A DNA stretch of 40,812 bases from a virus, in the IMG/VR virus record IMGVR_UViG_3300044716_000090, positions 1 through 40,812 of that record; one strand, written 5' to 3'. The translations under genes and the position numbers were made by a program. Of the stretch, positions 1 through 6,351 are shown piece by piece; the first letter of the stretch is position 1; every line of letters begins with the position of its first letter. The notes beneath the pieces were generated by a model. That model saw only the letters and a list, made by a program, of their open reading frames with translations, was not told where the DNA came from and ran no database searches.

Positions 1-2
1 TA

Positions 3-71
3 AACAACTCACAAGAAGTTATATGGCACATACATGGAAAGAATGTATCTACAGCAAGCTTCTTAAAATAA
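3..71 (+). CDS. C-terminal end of a convergent plus-strand gene (partial)
   Basis: The frame starting at base 3 reads 22 codons without a stop and ends at TAA (69-71), about 30 bases before a strong hairpin that also ends the minus-strand block. The placement suggests the last codons of a gene entering from the left and running towards the late genes. The fragment is too short to assign a family. A second open frame runs through the hairpin, so the frame choice rests only on the position of the stop. Tentative. Confidence 0.35.
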   Translation, partial: NNSQEVIWHIHGKNVSTASFLK

Positions 72-99
72 GAACTCCCTTTTGTTTTTTGCTCATAAA

Positions 100-127
100 A
101 AAAGCCCTCCATTTCTGGGGGGCTTTT
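100..127. terminator. Bidirectional rho-independent terminator hairpin
   Basis: An 11-bp stem, AAAAGCCCTCC (100-110) with GGGGGGCTTTT (117-127), has one G-U pair and a 6-base loop. A-runs on one side and T-runs on the other give a U-tract on both strands. It lies just past the stop of the minus-strand methyltransferase gene (144) and past the stop of the presumed plus-strand gene (71), so it probably ends two converging transcripts. Confidence 0.85.
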
Positions 128-143
128 CTTTTAGACCTATAAA

Positions 144-695
144 TTATAATTGGACTAGCCAACTGTTATCAATAAATGTTAAATCTGGTTTACCAAATGC
201 TTCATTTACAGCTTTATAAACACCAGCAACATGACCTTCATTACTGTAATCATGTCCACATATTAAACCACCTGCTTTAATAATAGGTTTATAGTTTTCA
301 ATATCTTTCTTTACTTGATCATATGTGTGAACACCATCAATATACACCAAATCAACTTTTAGATTTTCCAACGTTTTAATAGCATCATCAGATGTCATTC
401 TAATGTGTGAAATATTTTTATACGGTGAAATGTTTTCTAAAAACTTTGTGTAAACTTCTGTAGGTATATCTGCAGAGTGACATGTTACATCATTATCATC
501 ATAGTCATTCATAAAAGGATCTATAGCAATAACTATTTTTACTTCATCAGCAAACATTGTTGTAGATTGTCCTGTATAAGAACCTATTTCTACAATAACA
601 AATTCACTTAAGTTTTGTGTAGCTTTTAAATGCTTAATAAAATCTTGAAAGCCTTTTAAAAAACCATCAGCTCTCATGTTAATTATATTTCCCAT
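144..695 (-). CDS. Class I SAM-dependent methyltransferase (Methyltransf_24-like)
   Basis: A 183-residue cytoplasmic protein with a Rossmann-type SAM-binding fold. The glycine motif VEIGSYTG is at residues 35-42, followed by the acidic strand end AIDPF (D59). Later come a DLVYIDG.H segment and GGLICGHDY, typical of the small Methyltransf_24 or cephalosporin-hydroxylase-like enzymes that act on sugars or small molecules. The substrate is unknown. Phage copies often sit beside glycosyltransferases, and two such enzymes lie upstream here (3618-5156 and 7067-8083), so a sugar substrate is possible. It is the last gene of the minus-strand block, overlaps the preceding small gene in a TAATG junction and is followed by a terminator. 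Confidence 0.8.
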   Translation of the reverse strand: MGNIINMRADGFLKGFQDFIKHLKATQNLSEFVIVEIGSYTGQSTTMFADEVKIVIAIDPFMNDYDDNDVTCHSADIPTEVYTKFLENISPYKNISHIRMTSDDAIKTLENLKVDLVYIDGVHTYDQVKKDIENYKPIIKAGGLICGHDYSNEGHVAGVYKAVNEAFGKPDLTFIDNSWLVQL

Positions 696-865
696 TATTT
701 GGATAATTTTTTACCAGTCATAGGAGCCATAGGGCTTTTACCCTTGTTCCTAGTATTGTCTGATTCCTTCATATAAGGCTTGTTAGGATGTGGGTTCTTA
801 ACTTTAGGAGCTAAACGTGGTTTCCCAGACTTTTTAGCTTTTCCAGATGTCATTCCTTTTGCCAT
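695..865 (-). CDS. Small basic Lys/Pro-rich protein, 56 aa
   Basis: An open frame with ATG at 863-865 begins MAKGMTSGKAKKSGKP and ends GKKLSK before TAA at 695-697. The stop overlaps the methyltransferase start in a TAATG pentamer. The protein is very basic, rich in Lys, Gly, Pro and Ser, and has no hydrophobic segment or cysteine. It fits the run of short basic proteins that fills 695-3262. Function is unknown; binding of DNA or RNA, or an internal virion role, would fit the charge. The tight coupling and matching composition make it likely to be a real gene. Confidence 0.75.
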   Translation of the reverse strand: MAKGMTSGKAKKSGKPRLAPKVKNPHPNKPYMKESDNTRNKGKSPMAPMTGKKLSK

Positions 866-876
866 AGTTATTTATT

Positions 877-1491
877 TTAGCAACCGTATTTACATTTGCC
901 CATAGACTTGCCATAATTAGCTTTAGTTAAACCTACAGCTTTTGTAGCTTTACCCTTGGTGTTCTTACCAATTACATTCTTATAAGAACCTAATTGTGAA
1001 GATACAGTACCACCAGATTTTTTCTTTTCAATCTTCTTCTTTAATTTATCTAAAGAAGGTACTTTATCAAAACTCTTTTTGTCAAGATTTGCACCCATAG
1101 GTCGAGCAGAGCTACCTTTACGAGCTTGCTTATCTAAAGCATTAACCATTTTATCAGCACGTGCATCTCTATCAGCTTTCTTAATCATCTTACCTGGTTT
1201 CATTTCACTAGGAACCATCTTACCAGCTTGAGCTTTCTTAACCTTTAAACCAGACTTACCTTTAGGAGCGTTAGCTGCTGCTGCTTTAGCTGCTTCTTTA
1301 GCTTCTTCACGTTCCATTTTAGCTTTAGCTTTGTCTATTCTACGATCATTACGAGCATATTGTCTAGCAGCTCTATTATTATCACCACCAGAACGACCTT
1401 CTCCAGCAGCTTGTTTAAAAATTCTTAGTCTTGCACCAGATCCAGTGGTAGAAAGACAACCACCTCTTTGGGCTTTTTTAATCTTTGCCAT
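877..1491 (-). CDS. Basic Lys/Ala-rich protein with two KKAQxG motifs
   Basis: A 204-residue, strongly basic protein that starts MAKIKKAQRGG and carries a second copy (VKKAQAG) at residues 84-90. Residues about 45-75 form a charged Ala/Glu/Lys/Arg helix that could be a coiled coil. The rest is Lys/Gly/Ser-rich and probably disordered, ending with a short Cys-containing tail (GKCKYGC). No enzyme domain is visible. The same N-terminal motif begins the proteins at 1513-1932 and 2510-3028, so these are related. A nucleic-acid-binding or internal virion role is inferred from charge and position near the late genes, not shown. Confidence 0.8.
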   Translation of the reverse strand: MAKIKKAQRGGCLSTTGSGARLRIFKQAAGEGRSGGDNNRAARQYARNDRRIDKAKAKMEREEAKEAAKAAAANAPKGKSGLKVKKAQAGKMVPSEMKPGKMIKKADRDARADKMVNALDKQARKGSSARPMGANLDKKSFDKVPSLDKLKKKIEKKKSGGTVSSQLGSYKNVIGKNTKGKATKAVGLTKANYGKSMGKCKYGC

Positions 1492-1512
1492 TTTTATAAG
1501 TTTAAATTGTTA

Positions 1513-1932
1513 TTATTTCTTTTTAGATATTTTACCACCTTTACGCATGCTAGGAGTACGTTTTGCTTCTTTTGCAGCAGCTTTCACTTCACGCTTTTCT
1601 TCACGTGCAGCTTGTCTACTTTGTTTTTTATAATCACGTTCGCTTTGACGAGCATCTTTAGCAGCAGCTCTGCTAATACCACATCTACCACCTTCGCTAG
1701 ATCCCCACTGAGCTTTCTTAAGCTTACCAGATTTCAAAGCACCGATAGTTTTATCTACCACCTTTCTACTAACTGTACGAGGTTTTTTCATTAAATCAGA
1801 TGTAGCTGTAAATTCTTTTTTACCACTAGCATAACCAGCAGTATCAATAGCTACTCTTTGTTTTGGGGTATAGCGACCTTTGGTGCTATATGTAAGGGAA
1901 TCTCCCTTTTGTGCTTTTTTTACCTTTGCCAT
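1513..1932 (-). CDS. Basic KKAQxG-family protein, 139 aa
   Basis: Starts MAKVKKAQKGD and has a second KKAQWG at residues 72-77. After the second copy comes a highly charged Ala/Arg/Glu/Lys helix (about 85-125) like the one in the 204-residue neighbour, then a Lys/Gly tail ending KISKKK. There are no membrane segments or recognised enzyme motifs. The start follows the stop of the upstream gene (1934-1936) by one base, so the two are probably translated together. It is a paralogue of the flanking basic proteins. Function unknown. Confidence 0.8.
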   Translation of the reverse strand: MAKVKKAQKGDSLTYSTKGRYTPKQRVAIDTAGYASGKKEFTATSDLMKKPRTVSRKVVDKTIGALKSGKLKKAQWGSSEGGRCGISRAAAKDARQSERDYKKQSRQAAREEKREVKAAAKEAKRTPSMRKGGKISKKK

Positions 1933-1933
1933 G

Positions 1934-2347
1934 TTAGCATTTCCATTTACGAAGTGATTTATTAATCCTACTATTAGGATCGTTTGCTGTTTTTGAACTT
2001 GTGAGTTTCTTTTTCATACCTGACATCCTAGCACAGAATGATTTCTTTCTAGAACCACCTTCAGGTTGAGGAGCTTTTAAACCAGGCTTACCTGGATTAG
2101 CTCTGTTATATGAGGCTCTTCCTTTAGCGTTTAAACCACCTTCAGGATTCTTACCTTCTTTTCTTTGCCAAGCTGGGCTCACCTTCCCACCACTCTTTAA
2201 TGTGGATCCTTTAAACTCTCCCTTCTTTTTAACAAGAGGACCATTAGGAACAGGAGTGATTTTACCACCAGCTCTAAGAACTCCTTTACCTACATAAGCT
2301 TCTGCTTTCTGTGGGTTATAAACTTTTGTTTTAGGGACTCTAGCCAT
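1934..2347 (-). CDS. Conserved basic phage protein (DUF6321-like)
   Basis: A 137-residue basic protein without the KKAQ motif. Its C-terminal half has a conserved pattern I recognise from many aquatic phage and virus proteins: PAWQRKEGKNPEGGLNAKGR, then a Gly/Pro/Lys stretch, then KSFCARMSGMKKKLTS and a terminal DPNSRINKSLRKW-type block. This resembles the family I recall as DUF6321; the name needs a Pfam search. The biochemical role is not known to me. The conserved Arg, Ser and Cys residues suggest a compact domain rather than a purely disordered basic tail. It sits inside the run of small basic genes. Confidence 0.75.
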   Translation of the reverse strand: MARVPKTKVYNPQKAEAYVGKGVLRAGGKITPVPNGPLVKKKGEFKGSTLKSGGKVSPAWQRKEGKNPEGGLNAKGRASYNRANPGKPGLKAPQPEGGSRKKSFCARMSGMKKKLTSSKTANDPNSRINKSLRKWKC

Positions 2348-2348
2348 A

Positions 2349-2510
2349 TTATTTAGCTTTACGCTTTGCAGCTATTTTCTTAAATGTCTTAGCAAGAGCT
2401 TTAGCCTTACCTGTACAACCAGGTTTGGTGATAGGAGTGCATTTGCCTTCTGTACCTCTAGCCTTAATAGACTTAGACACCTTCTGCATCCACTTTTTAT
2501 CTGTAGCCAT
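2349..2510 (-). CDS. Small basic Cys-containing protein, 53 aa
   Basis: An open frame with ATG at 2508-2510, overlapping the stop of the upstream gene in a TAATG pentamer, and TAA at 2349-2351. It begins MATDKKWMQKVSKSIKARG, then has EGKCTP and GCTGKAKALAKTF, two cysteines about 15 residues apart. The pattern of a Trp near the start, RGTEGKCTP and a C-terminal ALAKTFKK helix recalls short conserved phage proteins seen beside other small basic genes. I cannot name the family with certainty. The Cys pair could bind metal or form a disulfide. Function unknown. Confidence 0.75.
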   Translation of the reverse strand: MATDKKWMQKVSKSIKARGTEGKCTPITKPGCTGKAKALAKTFKKIAAKRKAK

Positions 2511-3028
2511 TATTTTTTCTTTTTCATTTTACCACCAGATTTCATCTTTGTAGCACCTAACTGTTTGTCCTTCTTAAGGCTTACAGGGGTTTTCTTGCCA
2601 GCAAGAGTTTGTTCTTGAACCTTAGTCCAAGCACCTTTAGGATCGATTGGTCCTACACGCTTATTAGAAGCTTTTAATCCAGCTTGAGCTTTCTTAATTT
2701 TAGCACCCTTCTTAGCAATAACACCACGTCCTTTAAGAATGTCAGCTTGTGTAATCTTACCATCCTTGTTTAAATCAGGGAATGATTTACCGTTTTTAGC
2801 TTTAGAGGCTGCTCTAGCTTCTTCCATTGATTTTCTAACTCTAGATCCAGCATCAGGCTCAAGAGAATCATAAAGCTCACTACCACGTTTTTTACGTGTG
2901 GCTCTTAGTTTCATACGTTCTGCTACCTCTTTAGCTCTTTCAGGATTCTTTTCAGATATTCTGCCAAGTCTTTTCTTTTGTCTGCCTGTAATACGATCAC
3001 CAGATTGGGCTTTTTTAACTTTTACCAT
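2510..3028 (-). CDS. Basic KKAQxG protein with an EF-hand/dockerin-type loop
   Basis: A 172-residue basic protein starting MVKVKKAQSGD, with a second IKKAQAG at residues 111-117. Between them, residues 85-96 read DLNKDGKITQAD, which fits the calcium loop pattern DxNxDGxIxxxD of EF-hands and dockerin repeats, here as a single copy. The N-terminal third is an Arg/Lys-rich helix and the end is a Lys run (KMKSGGKMKKKK). It is therefore a nucleic-acid-like basic protein with one probable Ca2+-binding loop. It is related to the 204- and 139-residue neighbours through the KKAQxG motifs. Role unknown. Confidence 0.8.
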   Translation of the reverse strand: MVKVKKAQSGDRITGRQKKRLGRISEKNPERAKEVAERMKLRATRKKRGSELYDSLEPDAGSRVRKSMEEARAASKAKNGKSFPDLNKDGKITQADILKGRGVIAKKGAKIKKAQAGLKASNKRVGPIDPKGAWTKVQEQTLAGKKTPVSLKKDKQLGATKMKSGGKMKKKK

Positions 3029-3032
3029 TTTA

Positions 3033-3113
3033 TTATATATTAGATTGTTCTAGACATTTAGGACATTGTCCTTCCTCAAGAGCTAATTCATGTATTGGGC
3101 AATGATCGTTCAT
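3033..3113 (-). CDS. Tiny Cys/His (zinc-ribbon-like) protein, 26 aa
   Basis: ATG at 3111-3113 overlaps the upstream stop in a TAATG pentamer, and TAA is at 3033-3035. The 26 residues contain CPIH and, 13 residues after the first Cys, CPKC. These are four possible zinc ligands in the order C-x2-H and C-x2-C. Such a spacing is typical of very small zinc ribbons. The coupling to its neighbour and the clean metal-ligand pattern support a real gene despite its size. Function unknown. Confidence 0.6.
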   Translation of the reverse strand: MNDHCPIHELALEEGQCPKCLEQSNI

Positions 3114-3262
3114 TACTTCTTAGCCTTAGCCTTGATTTTCTTTTCCTGCTTTAACATAGCAGATGTAGGCTTCTTTCCAGAGCCTTTTGCAGCACGAATG
3201 TTGTCCCACAACCCACGTTGTGAGACAGAACCATCCTTGCGTTTAATCATTTCTTTTGCCAT
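3113..3262 (-). CDS. Small basic protein, 49 aa
   Basis: Starts MAKEMIKRKDGSVSQRG with ATG at 3260-3262, three bases after the stop of the 95-residue acidic protein, and ends in a Lys/Ala run before TAA. It has a central LWDNIRAAKG segment, is very basic and has no membrane segment. The order and composition match short conserved phage proteins found among late genes. Function is unknown; it is a member of the small-basic-gene run driven from the promoter at 3579-3610. Confidence 0.75.
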   Translation of the reverse strand: MAKEMIKRKDGSVSQRGLWDNIRAAKGSGKKPTSAMLKQEKKIKAKAKK

Positions 3263-3265
3263 AAT

Positions 3266-3553
3266 CTATTGATTTTCAGCCTCTTTGATAACACCAGATT
3301 CTACTGATCTAGCTAGCACTTGCTCAATTGTATTGTTAGCTCTGTTAGCTAAAAGGATACGAGCAGCTTCTTCTGTAGCTAATTGTGAACGTAGTGAGTT
3401 AAGGATTACACCAAACTCAGCACCATTGATAACAAAAATATCATCTGTATTCCAGGTGTATTTCTTGTTAGGATCGTACTTTACAGGTTCTTGAACAGGT
3501 TCTTGAATGTTTACTTCTTCTTGAACTGGGGTTACATCTAATTCTTCTGACAT
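3266..3553 (-). CDS. Small acidic protein, 95 aa
   Basis: An acidic protein, unlike its very basic neighbours. Residues 1-30 are a Glu/Val/Gln/Pro-rich, probably disordered segment. Residues 33-95 contain TWNTDDIFVINGAEFG and a helix with repeated Ala/Leu/Glu, which look like a small folded domain. I have an impression of similar proteins in other crAss-like genomes but cannot name a family. It ends with TAG. It is the first gene after the promoter at 3579-3610, so it leads the basic-protein operon. It might balance or chaperone the basic proteins; that is only a guess from charge. Confidence 0.7.
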   Translation of the reverse strand: MSEELDVTPVQEEVNIQEPVQEPVKYDPNKKYTWNTDDIFVINGAEFGVILNSLRSQLATEEAARILLANRANNTIEQVLARSVESGVIKEAENQ

Positions 3554-3578
3554 ATTATATATTTTTTGGTTTTATGGA

Positions 3579-3610
3579 CAAAGATATGTATTTCTATTAT
3601 ATCTACCAAA
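3579..3610 (-). promoter_or_regulatory. Bacteroidota-type promoter (TTTG-N20-TATCTTTG)
   Basis: On the minus strand, TTTG (3610-3607) and TATCTTTG (3586-3579) are separated by 20 bases, matching the known Bacteroidota -33/-7 consensus TTTG and TAnnTTTG. It lies in the 64-base gap between 3618 and 3553, so transcription would start near 3572 and read the 95-residue gene and the basic-protein run. The match implies use of the host housekeeping sigma factor or a phage factor with the same specificity. Confidence 0.75.
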
Positions 3611-3617
3611 TTTATTT

Positions 3618-5156
3618 TTAATACTTAAATACCCTTCGTTCCCTCCAAGCTTGATCATAATGTAAGTTACCATACTTATTACCATAAACTATACCAACGT
3701 GATTTCCAAGCTTGTTTATAAATATATTACTCTCAAACTCATCCTGTACAATCCCATTTAGATTTCTTAATATCTTACTTTCTTTATATGTACCAACACT
3801 AATGTCACGATTGTTAAAGTATTTCTTATATCCTTGTTTTATAAATGCTTCACCTAATACTTTTGGACCAACAACACCTAATGGATGATTATCGTATTTG
3901 TTATTTTTAATATTATCTACAGAAATTTGAACAGCTTTATCAACTACACTATCTCCAGCTTTAACACACATAAAAGCATTATATAAATAAGATTTGTTTG
4001 ATGGATCATCTCTTACAAACACTCTATCTACACCTTCTGTTATCTCATCGTATGGTACTAATGGAATCTGTGAGAAGTCTCCATAGCATCCACCATACTG
4101 TTTCAAGATTAAATATCTCCAAAAGTCAGCTTGATAAGCAGTAGGTATTAACTTCTGATGAAGTCTAAAATATTCTTCTCCATAATGATGATGTATAGAT
4201 AACATGCAATCCTCATCAGAAAAATAGAATAACTCATAGCCAGGGTTTTTCTTAAGCATGTCTAAGAAAACATGTTTATATATCTCAGGAAGATCTTCTA
4301 ATTTAAAGGGACCTGTTTTAAATATCCATTTAGGAATACCATCGCCTTCCCATTTTCTGTCCTTTATGTCTTTAAAAGTTTTGATAGTGTTTGGTGAGTT
4401 ATATATTTGTCCTTTTTTCCACAAAATACCATACCTTTCTTGAGTGGTATAGAGTATTTCATAGTGTTTAGGATGTTTTATTTGTACAATATTAACACCT
4501 GGAGCAGATTCAATAAACTGATTAGGAACACGATGATCGTAGATTATAGTATCTTCTCCCACCACTCCTAAAGGAATATCAGCTACATTATTTACTTCTC
4601 TATATACTGTACCAAATACATGTGGACTAGTTACAGATAAGTCAGTTTCAGTATAGATTCTATTAGTAATATTGTATATACATTTTTCTATAGTAGCCTT
4701 TAATAATGGATTATTTTTAGGACTAATTATAAATGCACTATATAGACCTTGCATGCCATTGTAATCTCCTGCTGTATCTTTAGCATACACATAAGTGTAA
4801 TGTTTAATTATATCAGAAAATGGTACAAGAGTTTGCATACTAAAGTCCATATACACACCACCATATACATCCAATATAACATATCTAAATACGTCTGCCT
4901 TGTATGCTTCTGGAATTACTGTATTGTAAGCAAGCAATAACTTGTCGTTATTCTGATCTTCAATAAACTGCAATCTATCTTCTCTAGTGAAGTAGAATAA
5001 TTCGTAATCAGGATTGTTCTCTAATTGCGTATTGTATATGTTGGCTATTTCAGGATGTAGATTTTCCACCGTTTCATTCCCTGTTCTGAATATCCATTTA
5101 GGGGTTTCTGGTTGATCCCAAGTTCTTCCTTTTAAATCTTTGTAAGTTTGTATCAT
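3618..5156 (-). CDS. Tandem GT32-like (DXD-region) glycosyltransferase, two domains
   Basis: A 512-residue cytoplasmic protein made of two copies of the 'glycosyltransferase sugar-binding region containing DXD' fold (GT32/OCH1 type). Domain 1 spans about 15-240, domain 2 about 270-500. Each has PKWIF(R/K)TG at its start, NP.YELFYF, an AY.AD..RY..L..YGG.Y block and a later LGVVG segment. In the canonical family the YGG.Y block runs into DxD, which binds the metal-nucleotide sugar. Here both copies read DFS (104-106 and 360-362), so the second Asp is replaced by Ser in both. It likely transfers sugars to virion or host glycans, and the methyltransferase at 144-695 may act on the same product. 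Donor unknown; activity uncertain given the changed motif. Confidence 0.8.
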   Translation of the reverse strand: MIQTYKDLKGRTWDQPETPKWIFRTGNETVENLHPEIANIYNTQLENNPDYELFYFTREDRLQFIEDQNNDKLLLAYNTVIPEAYKADVFRYVILDVYGGVYMDFSMQTLVPFSDIIKHYTYVYAKDTAGDYNGMQGLYSAFIISPKNNPLLKATIEKCIYNITNRIYTETDLSVTSPHVFGTVYREVNNVADIPLGVVGEDTIIYDHRVPNQFIESAPGVNIVQIKHPKHYEILYTTQERYGILWKKGQIYNSPNTIKTFKDIKDRKWEGDGIPKWIFKTGPFKLEDLPEIYKHVFLDMLKKNPGYELFYFSDEDCMLSIHHHYGEEYFRLHQKLIPTAYQADFWRYLILKQYGGCYGDFSQIPLVPYDEITEGVDRVFVRDDPSNKSYLYNAFMCVKAGDSVVDKAVQISVDNIKNNKYDNHPLGVVGPKVLGEAFIKQGYKKYFNNRDISVGTYKESKILRNLNGIVQDEFESNIFINKLGNHVGIVYGNKYGNLHYDQAWRERRVFKY

Positions 5157-5163
5157 TGTTGGT

Positions 5164-5445
5164 TTATAATGTTATATCAAAGACAATAGTTGCGGAACTC
5201 TTTATACTTTTAGACAGATCTAGATGGATCTGTAAGAGGTTATGAAACTTCAAAATCTCTTCTAGCAACATGTCATTATACATAGGTATAGACGGTGCTA
5301 GTCTAAAGTGATAGGAATTAGGATTCCTAGTAATTTCCAATGTGGCTAACTCATCCACAGAATCTATAATTCCCTGGAGGTGAGCAAAATAAGCAAGTTC
5401 GTTATCTTGCATCACCTCTGGGAAAAATTTCTTGTTAATTTGCAT
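5164..5445 (-). CDS. Conserved hypothetical protein, 93 aa
   Basis: Begins MQINKKFFPEVMQDNE, a pattern close to the first residues of the Dps-like neighbour (KSLFPDEMMKSGE). It then has a helix, a segment FRLAPSIP and a C-terminal ILKFHNLLQIHLDLSKSI. No catalytic motif, signal peptide or membrane segment is seen. Its start overlaps the stop of the Dps-like gene in a TAATG pentamer, so the two are probably produced together and may form a pair. I do not recognise a named family. Confidence 0.75.
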   Translation of the reverse strand: MQINKKFFPEVMQDNELAYFAHLQGIIDSVDELATLEITRNPNSYHFRLAPSIPMYNDMLLEEILKFHNLLQIHLDLSKSIKSSATIVFDITL

Positions 5446-5849
5446 TAAGACAAGGTTAATAAGTATTTAGTTTTTGCTGCTTCTCCAGATAATGCATCTG
5501 CTAGATTTGCTATATCGTGATAGCTGTTTGCTTCAGCATAGCTTTTTAAAGAGGATGCAAAAGATAAAAGCTTTGACACACATTCATCCCCTGTACAATT
5601 TGTAAGAGGTTCTATCTTGTATGGAGCAGGACGCTTACCTGTATATCCCATAAGCTTTTCAATTACACCATCTTTGAAATCCTGTACATAATCGTACAAT
5701 GCTCCTAGAGCTTGATGCTCAGCATAACTCTTTGTCTGCCAATGGGTTAAATGTAATTGCTCATGGAAATGTGTAAGCTTACCAGCTATTGTTTCCAAGT
5801 TTAGTTCCCCTGATTTCATCATTTCGTCAGGGAATAGTGATTTTGCCAT
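5445..5849 (-). CDS. Dps/ferritin-like protein (DUF5856-like)
   Basis: A 134-residue helical protein with a ferritin-type ligand pattern. H36-W37 is followed by H45, then D57, D60 and E64, with H27, H29, E30 and H33 on the preceding helix. The spacing resembles the Dps ferroxidase signature (HW, then H, then DxxAE). It also contains a CTGDEC Cys pair and a final helix (residues 110-130). The sequence resembles the family I recall as DUF5856, found in phages of Bacteroidota. It may protect DNA from iron and peroxide, or serve as a structural ferritin-like fold. It is coupled to the 93-residue gene downstream. Iron binding is inferred from residues only. Confidence 0.75.
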   Translation of the reverse strand: MAKSLFPDEMMKSGELNLETIAGKLTHFHEQLHLTHWQTKSYAEHQALGALYDYVQDFKDGVIEKLMGYTGKRPAPYKIEPLTNCTGDECVSKLLSFASSLKSYAEANSYHDIANLADALSGEAAKTKYLLTLS

Positions 5850-5865
5850 TTTTATTATTTATTTA

Positions 5866-6291
5866 TTATCCACAACTATAAACACTCAATACACCACCTA
5901 CACCAACTAAATAGAGAGGTGCAAACATTCCACCACTATAAATTACATATCCTGCTGTAACAGGAATAGTTAATGCTGCATCACTGAATACAGATATACC
6001 TGCTTCAAGTGTAGAGGATGCTGAATAGAACACTAAGCTTCCGTAAATAGTAGTGGTACATGCATCGTCTGTATTTAACCAATAGCCTTTTACAAATGCT
6101 GTAGGGGTAACACCTCCACCTTGAGTGGTAGTAGTTGTAGTTGTTGGAATAGAATTACAACATTCGTTTGCATTAATTTCCACCCAATTACCTACAGCAG
6201 GTTTGAACCTTTGTAGAATTGGACCACCAGCTATCACTCTACCTGTGCCATCATATCTAACCCAGGCTTTTAATTTACTTTGATTTGCCAT
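5866..6291 (-). CDS. Modular virion protein: conserved N-terminal anchor, Thr linker, small domain
   Basis: The first ~50 residues (KLKAWVRYDGTGRVIAG, later NECCN) closely match the start of the neighbouring protein at 6352-7050, so this is a shared anchor module. A Thr run followed by QGGG (about 49-60) is a linker. The rest (about 65-141) is a small beta-rich domain with the pattern SDAALTIPV and a terminal Cys, again similar to a domain in the neighbour. There is no signal peptide. The layout (constant anchor, flexible linker, variable tip) is typical of phage head- or tail-decorating adhesins. Receptor unknown. Confidence 0.75.
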   Translation of the reverse strand: MANQSKLKAWVRYDGTGRVIAGGPILQRFKPAVGNWVEINANECCNSIPTTTTTTTQGGGVTPTAFVKGYWLNTDDACTTTIYGSLVFYSASSTLEAGISVFSDAALTIPVTAGYVIYSGGMFAPLYLVGVGGVLSVYSCG

Positions 6292-6307
6292 TTTTTTTGT
6301 ATTTTTA

Positions 6308-6332
6308 AGAGCACACCATAACGATGTGCTCT
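6308..6332. terminator. Hairpin in intergenic gap, weak terminator candidate
   Basis: AGAGCACA (6308-6315) pairs perfectly with TGTGCTCT (6325-6332) across a 9-base loop. It lies between the stop of the 232-residue adhesin (6352) and the start of the 141-residue adhesin (6291). On the minus strand it is followed by TTAAAAATAC rather than a long U-run, so it may be a partial terminator or an RNA-stabilising hairpin. Confidence 0.5.
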
Positions 6333-6351
6333 ATTTTATTTAATTATATTA

